Notes under the pieces: model-generated | Seen by the model: only the letters and a program-made list of their open reading frames with translations | Told to the model about the DNA's origin: nothing | The model's database searches: none | Part shown: positions 6,253 through 8,222 of the stretch, piece after piece | How the letters are laid out: every line of letters begins with the position of its first letter | Position numbering within the stretch: the first letter of the stretch is position 1 | Translations under genes and position numbers: made by a program | Assembly: GCA_964448015.1 (NCBI GenBank) | Contig: CAYUUV010000038.1 | Span: forward strand, 1 to 8,222 | Length of the DNA stretch: 8,222 bases | Direction of reading: 5' to 3' | From: JACKGS01 sp964448015 | GTDB lineage: Bacteria; Patescibacteriota; Saccharimonadia; Saccharimonadales; UBA7683

Positions 6253-6803
6253 GCTGTGCCTTGTGAGTAATCTTGAACAAGTGGGCTGTCTTGAATGTGC
6301 TGCAATTGATCTTTAGACCACCAACTATATACACCATGTGTATCTTCTCGTAACGAATCCATATATTGATTCCAACTAACCCACTGGTACGATGCAACTT
6401 CGTCGGGGTTTGGTGTTATTGTACTCACTGCTTGTGCAAGGAATATCGGGCAGAATTCGTGTTCTATGATTCCTCGATATGGAGGGGTTTGATACACATA
6501 ACGCGGCACAATATTTACTATGTTGCTAACCTTTAAACCTAGTTCGAACTGGCATCGTCGTTCAATGGCCTGTTCGAATGATTCTTTGGGCAATGGATGT
6601 CCACAACAAGAATTGGTCCATACACCGCCCCAAACTTTTTTGGTATTGGCACGTTGGGTTACTAAGAATTTACCGTTTTCATCAAATATATATACCGAAA
6701 ATGCTAGATGCAGTGGCGTTTTGGCGTGGTGTGTAGGTAACTTCGGTGCGGTTCCAATTGGTTTTCCGTCACTATCTACTAGTACAATTAGCTCTTCTTT
6801 CAC
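6249..6803 (-). CDS. idi: Isopentenyl-diphosphate delta-isomerase, type I
   Basis: This 184-aa Nudix-fold enzyme interconverts IPP and DMAPP in the cytosol. Every active-site residue of the E. coli enzyme appears at the same number: metal ligands H25, H32, H69, E114 and E116, catalytic C67 (in NSCCGHP) and E87 in the Nudix helix (ERRCQFELGL). TPLHLAFSVYIF (29-40) and the late YQWVSW segment are also typical. Length matches the family (about 180). The start is GTG at 6803; no in-frame ATG lies near, and a promoter directly precedes it. It is the first gene of the carotenoid operon and overlaps the next gene by four bases. Its base composition is AT-rich, closer to the flanking genes than to crtE-crtEb. 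Presence of Idi implies that either IPP or DMAPP is obtained from another source. Confidence 0.95.
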   Translation of the reverse strand: MKEELIVLVDSDGKPIGTAPKLPTHHAKTPLHLAFSVYIFDENGKFLVTQRANTKKVWGGVWTNSCCGHPLPKESFEQAIERRCQFELGLKVSNIVNIVPRYVYQTPPYRGIIEHEFCPIFLAQAVSTITPNPDEVASYQWVSWNQYMDSLREDTHGVYSWWSKDQLQHIQDSPLVQDYSQGTA

Positions 6804-6810
6804 GATTCTT

Positions 6811-6840
6811 ATCTTATAGCTAGAAGCCGTGTGCTGTAAA
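6811..6840 (-). promoter_or_regulatory. Predicted promoter of the idi-crt operon
   Basis: Read on the minus strand, TTTACA (6840-6835) and TATAAG (6818-6813) are separated by 16 bases, each matching five of six consensus bases. A second register, TAAGAT at 6816-6811, overlaps. Transcription would begin within a few bases of the idi GTG (6803), giving a leaderless or nearly leaderless mRNA. It lies right after the rpmG terminator, so the operon is probably transcribed on its own. Confidence 0.55.
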
Positions 6841-6862
6841 GAACTACGAAAACGAACATACC

Positions 6863-6888
6863 AAAAAAGGCGTCTTCAGACACCTTTT
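6863..6888 (-). terminator. Rho-independent terminator after rpmG
   Basis: On the minus strand AAAAGGTGTC (6888-6879) pairs with GACGCCTTTT (6874-6865) around a TGAA loop, a 10-bp stem with one G-T wobble, running into six T residues. It begins 10 bases after the rpmG stop and separates rpmG from the idi-crt operon. Confidence 0.85.
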
Positions 6889-6898
6889 GCAAGTGGTG

Positions 6899-7105
6899 CT
6901 AGTGTTTCTTTGGTTTAACTTCGTTGCGACCAAGATTCTTCTTGGTTTCAGTTTGTGTTGAAACCTTGCGGGTTGTTGGGCAGAACTTCTGGAGTGTAAG
7001 TTTGTCAGGGGTATTCTGCTCATTTTTACGTGAGTAGTAGTGACGCTGTGCGCAGTCTTCACAAGTTAAGCCAACGGTCTTTCGTTTCGTATTCTTCTTT
7101 GCCAT
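6899..7105 (-). CDS. rpmG: Ribosomal protein bL33
   Basis: This 68-aa basic protein of the large ribosomal subunit opens MAKKNTKRKTVGLTCEDC and carries the family core RHYYSRKNEQNTPDKLTLQK followed by FCP and TRK. Zinc-binding bL33 has two CxxC pairs. Here the first pair is complete (C15, C18), but the second has only C42, the fourth Cys being replaced by Thr45, so zinc binding is uncertain. Usual length is about 50-56, so the last dozen residues (KKNLGRNEVKPKKH) are a basic extension. The start ATG at 7105 was chosen because MAKK is the usual N-terminus and a -10 box lies just upstream. An upstream TTG in frame (7114) would add only three residues. A terminator follows, so this is a single-gene transcript. 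Confidence 0.93.
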   Translation of the reverse strand: MAKKNTKRKTVGLTCEDCAQRHYYSRKNEQNTPDKLTLQKFCPTTRKVSTQTETKKNLGRNEVKPKKH

Positions 7106-7123
7106 AGGTTCCAATTCTATCAG

Positions 7124-7129
7124 ATTATA
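7124..7129 (-). promoter_or_regulatory. -10 box of rpmG
   Basis: A perfect TATAAT is present on the minus strand, 18 bases before the rpmG ATG. No convincing -35 is seen at 16-18 bases. It predicts a 5' leader of only about 10-12 bases, with no good SD. Confidence 0.5.
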
Positions 7130-7150
7130 AGGGTTGTATCAAGCGTTTTT

Positions 7151-7417
7151 TTAGTTTGCACGGGATAATCGATCGGTCACCGCGAAGCCAAGCGCGCCTA
7201 CTGCCGTAGAACCCATGGCAATTGCTATTGAGGCACCGTTGGGAATTTGATTGAAACCAAGTGATGTATCGATGGCTTCTACAGCAAATGCGGTAAAGCC
7301 CGTAAAAAATCCTGTCAGTGTCGTACCTGCCGCGACAGAAAGAGTTGCAAAACGGGTATCTGTATCTGTTATTTGAGACTCAATCGGTTCTTGGGTCTCT
7401 GCTTGAAACTTAGTCAT
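7151..7417 (-). CDS. Small two-helix membrane protein, hypothetical
   Basis: This is an 88-aa protein that I do not recognise. An acidic, polar N-terminus (about residues 1-22, rich in Glu, Gln, Thr and Asp) precedes two hydrophobic, Gly/Ala/Thr-rich helices at about 23-48 and 62-81, with a short loop between (DTSLGFNQIPNGAS), and a charged end (DRLSRAN). The Gly-rich helices resemble hairpin membrane proteins that oligomerise, but no function follows from this. The ATG at 7417 is supported by a complete promoter directly upstream whose expected start site coincides with the codon, so the mRNA should be leaderless. It lies between tRNA-Thr and rpmG, with no visible terminator after it. Confidence 0.75.
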   Translation of the reverse strand: MTKFQAETQEPIESQITDTDTRFATLSVAAGTTLTGFFTGFTAFAVEAIDTSLGFNQIPNGASIAIAMGSTAVGALGFAVTDRLSRAN

Positions 7418-7423
7418 CTTGTT

Positions 7424-7452
7424 ATTATAACACTCTCGTCAATAAAAATCAA
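7424..7452 (-). promoter_or_regulatory. Promoter of the 88-aa gene, leaderless
   Basis: On the minus strand TTGATT (7452-7447), a 17-base spacer and a perfect TATAAT (7429-7424) are followed after six bases by the ATG at 7417. The expected transcription start is therefore at or next to the A of the ATG. The -35 begins only two bases past the tRNA-Thr CCA end. Confidence 0.7.
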
Positions 7453-7454
7453 TA

Positions 7455-7530
7455 TGGAGCCACGATCGGGATTTGAACCCGAGACCTCATGCTTACCATG
7501 CATGCGCTCTACCGACTGAGCTATCGCGGC
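7455..7530 (-). tRNA. tRNA-Thr(GGT)
   Basis: A complete 76-base cloverleaf reads on the minus strand. The acceptor stem GCCGCGA pairs with TCGTGGC with one G-T wobble. The D arm is GCTC...GAGC. The anticodon stem CATGC/GCATG carries the loop ATGGTAA with anticodon GGT. The T arm is TCGGG-TTCAAAT-CCCGA, the discriminator base is T, and an encoded CCA completes the 3' end. It reads the threonine codons ACC and ACU. The first ten bases overlap the end of the upstream 196-aa gene. No separate promoter is evident, so the tRNA is probably processed from a transcript that includes that gene. Confidence 0.95.
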
Positions 7531-8111
7531 ATTACCAACTGGCTGACCATCCAGTCTCGTAACTTCTTATTAAAAACGTATACAGTCATGACACCGTAAC
7601 GATTTTTAATTTTGTACGTACCCATTTTACCACTATTTATGCGACTTATGGTAGGCATAATTTGCTGGCGTGTAATCGATAATTTTTCAATCCAGAAGTT
7701 TACTGCTTCATTTTCATCAACATCAGTGAATACTTGCAATCCATAACGTATTTTTTCTGGCTGTAGCTGACAGATCTCCTTTAAAAACTTGACGTATGTA
7801 AGAACAAGGCCAGGGTCGGTGTTGCCAACACGAACTGCATGCAGATTTTTCTTATTTCCTTCACCCCAATATATTCCAATACCGAGACCGAATAACTGCG
7901 CCTCAGATTTGTTCAGGTTAGTTTTAATTACAAAGGGGTCGCCTGTCTTATTCTTTTTGATGTACATTGATTCACTACGGCTTCGTTTTTGAACGCTGAA
8001 CTTTTTCAACCAGTAGTCTACTTTGTGCACGGAGCAGCCTAAGTGAGTCGCTACTTCACTCATCGACATCTTTTGCGTGATGTATAAATCGTATAGTCGT
8101 CTTTCTTCCAT
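7521..8111 (-). CDS. HTH protein with LAGLIDADG-endonuclease-like domain
   Basis: This 196-aa protein has an N-terminal helix-turn-helix at about residues 5-42 (MSMSEVATHLGCSVHKVDYWLKKF), of the kind in resolvases and sigma-like regulators. A second domain begins AQLFGLGIGIYWGEGNK (71-87), which resembles the LAGLIDADG helix ending in an acidic residue (here E84). The later segments NFWIEKLSI (138-146) and GVMTVYVFNKKLRDWMVSQL (173-192) fit the beta-strand/helix pattern of one such repeat. It could be a solo homing-endonuclease-like protein or a regulator derived from one; the family assignment is by pattern only. The start is ATG 8111 and no SD is visible. The stop codon TAG (7523-7521) lies inside tRNA-Thr at tRNA positions 8-10. 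Confidence 0.8.
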   Translation of the reverse strand: MEERRLYDLYITQKMSMSEVATHLGCSVHKVDYWLKKFSVQKRSRSESMYIKKNKTGDPFVIKTNLNKSEAQLFGLGIGIYWGEGNKKNLHAVRVGNTDPGLVLTYVKFLKEICQLQPEKIRYGLQVFTDVDENEAVNFWIEKLSITRQQIMPTISRINSGKMGTYKIKNRYGVMTVYVFNKKLRDWMVSQLVMPR

Positions 8112-8123
8112 CTGTACATGTTA

Positions 8124-8152
8124 AGTATAACACTTCCTGTATATAATGTAAG
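8124..8152 (-). promoter_or_regulatory. Predicted promoter of the HTH/endonuclease-like gene
   Basis: On the minus strand CTTACA (8152-8147), a 17-base spacer and TATACT (8129-8124) precede the ATG at 8111. The predicted 5' leader is only about 5-7 bases. The -10 matches five of six consensus bases, the -35 four of six. Confidence 0.45.
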
Positions 8153-8172
8153 TCAACTCGTGATTAATTTAC

Positions 8173-8201
8173 TTGAGAAATATGCTTATGTTGCGTATAC
8201 T
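8173..8201 (+). promoter_or_regulatory. Divergent promoter reading out of the window
   Basis: TTGAGA (8173-8178), a 17-base spacer and TATACT (8196-8201) each match five of six consensus bases. The expected start is near 8208, followed by an ATG at 8218 at the window end. It points to a plus-strand gene outside the window, divergent from the HTH/endonuclease-like gene. Confidence 0.5.
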
Positions 8202-8222
8202 AGATGGTAAATACAACATGTA

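Noticed and set aside
8142..8147. Plus-strand TATAAT as a second divergent promoter
   Set aside because: No acceptable -35 at 16-18 bases; the 8173-8201 promoter is much better.

Overview
The window looks like part of a small-genome bacterium of the Candidate Phyla Radiation (Patescibacteria), perhaps a Saccharibacteria-type lineage. This is an inference from gene style: short densely packed genes, almost no Shine-Dalgarno signals outside the operon, promoters lying directly against start codons, and the small hypothetical proteins. No rRNA or long marker gene is present to settle it. TGA is used as a normal stop. Every supported gene is on the minus strand, so genes read from right to left.

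The core (about 817-6803) is one co-directional operon for a C50-type carotenoid: idi (IPP isomerase), a conserved hypothetical of 173 aa, crtE (GGPP synthase), crtB (phytoene synthase), crtI (phytoene desaturase), crtYe and crtYf (the two halves of a heterodimeric lycopene cyclase) and crtEb (UbiA-family lycopene elongase). Neighbouring genes overlap by 1, 4 or 16 bases, except for a 20-base gap before crtE. The order crtE-crtB-crtI-crtYe-crtYf-crtEb is the one known from actinobacterial decaprenoxanthin and sarcinaxanthin clusters. The predicted flow is IPP/DMAPP (Idi) to GGPP (CrtE), phytoene (CrtB), lycopene (CrtI), an acyclic C50 carotenoid (CrtEb) and a cyclic C50 carotenoid (CrtYe/CrtYf). 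No gene here supplies IPP itself. Base composition changes inside the 173-aa gene: the part next to idi is AT-rich like the flanks, and the rest through crtE onwards is GC-rich. This suggests a transferred crt block joined to a different upstream end.

Right flank, in transcription order: the start of a divergent promoter leaving the window; a 196-aa HTH protein with a LAGLIDADG-endonuclease-like domain whose stop codon lies inside tRNA-Thr(GGT); an 88-aa two-helix membrane protein with an apparently leaderless promoter; rpmG (ribosomal protein bL33) with its own -10 box and a clear terminator; then the idi/crt operon promoter.

Left flank: a palindrome-rich intergenic element after crtEb, a 74-aa two-helix membrane ORF, and the first 140 codons of a dCTP deaminase/dUTPase-family protein cut by the window edge. 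No gene-free stretch exceeds 300 bases, and I found no insertion sequence, CRISPR array or rRNA.
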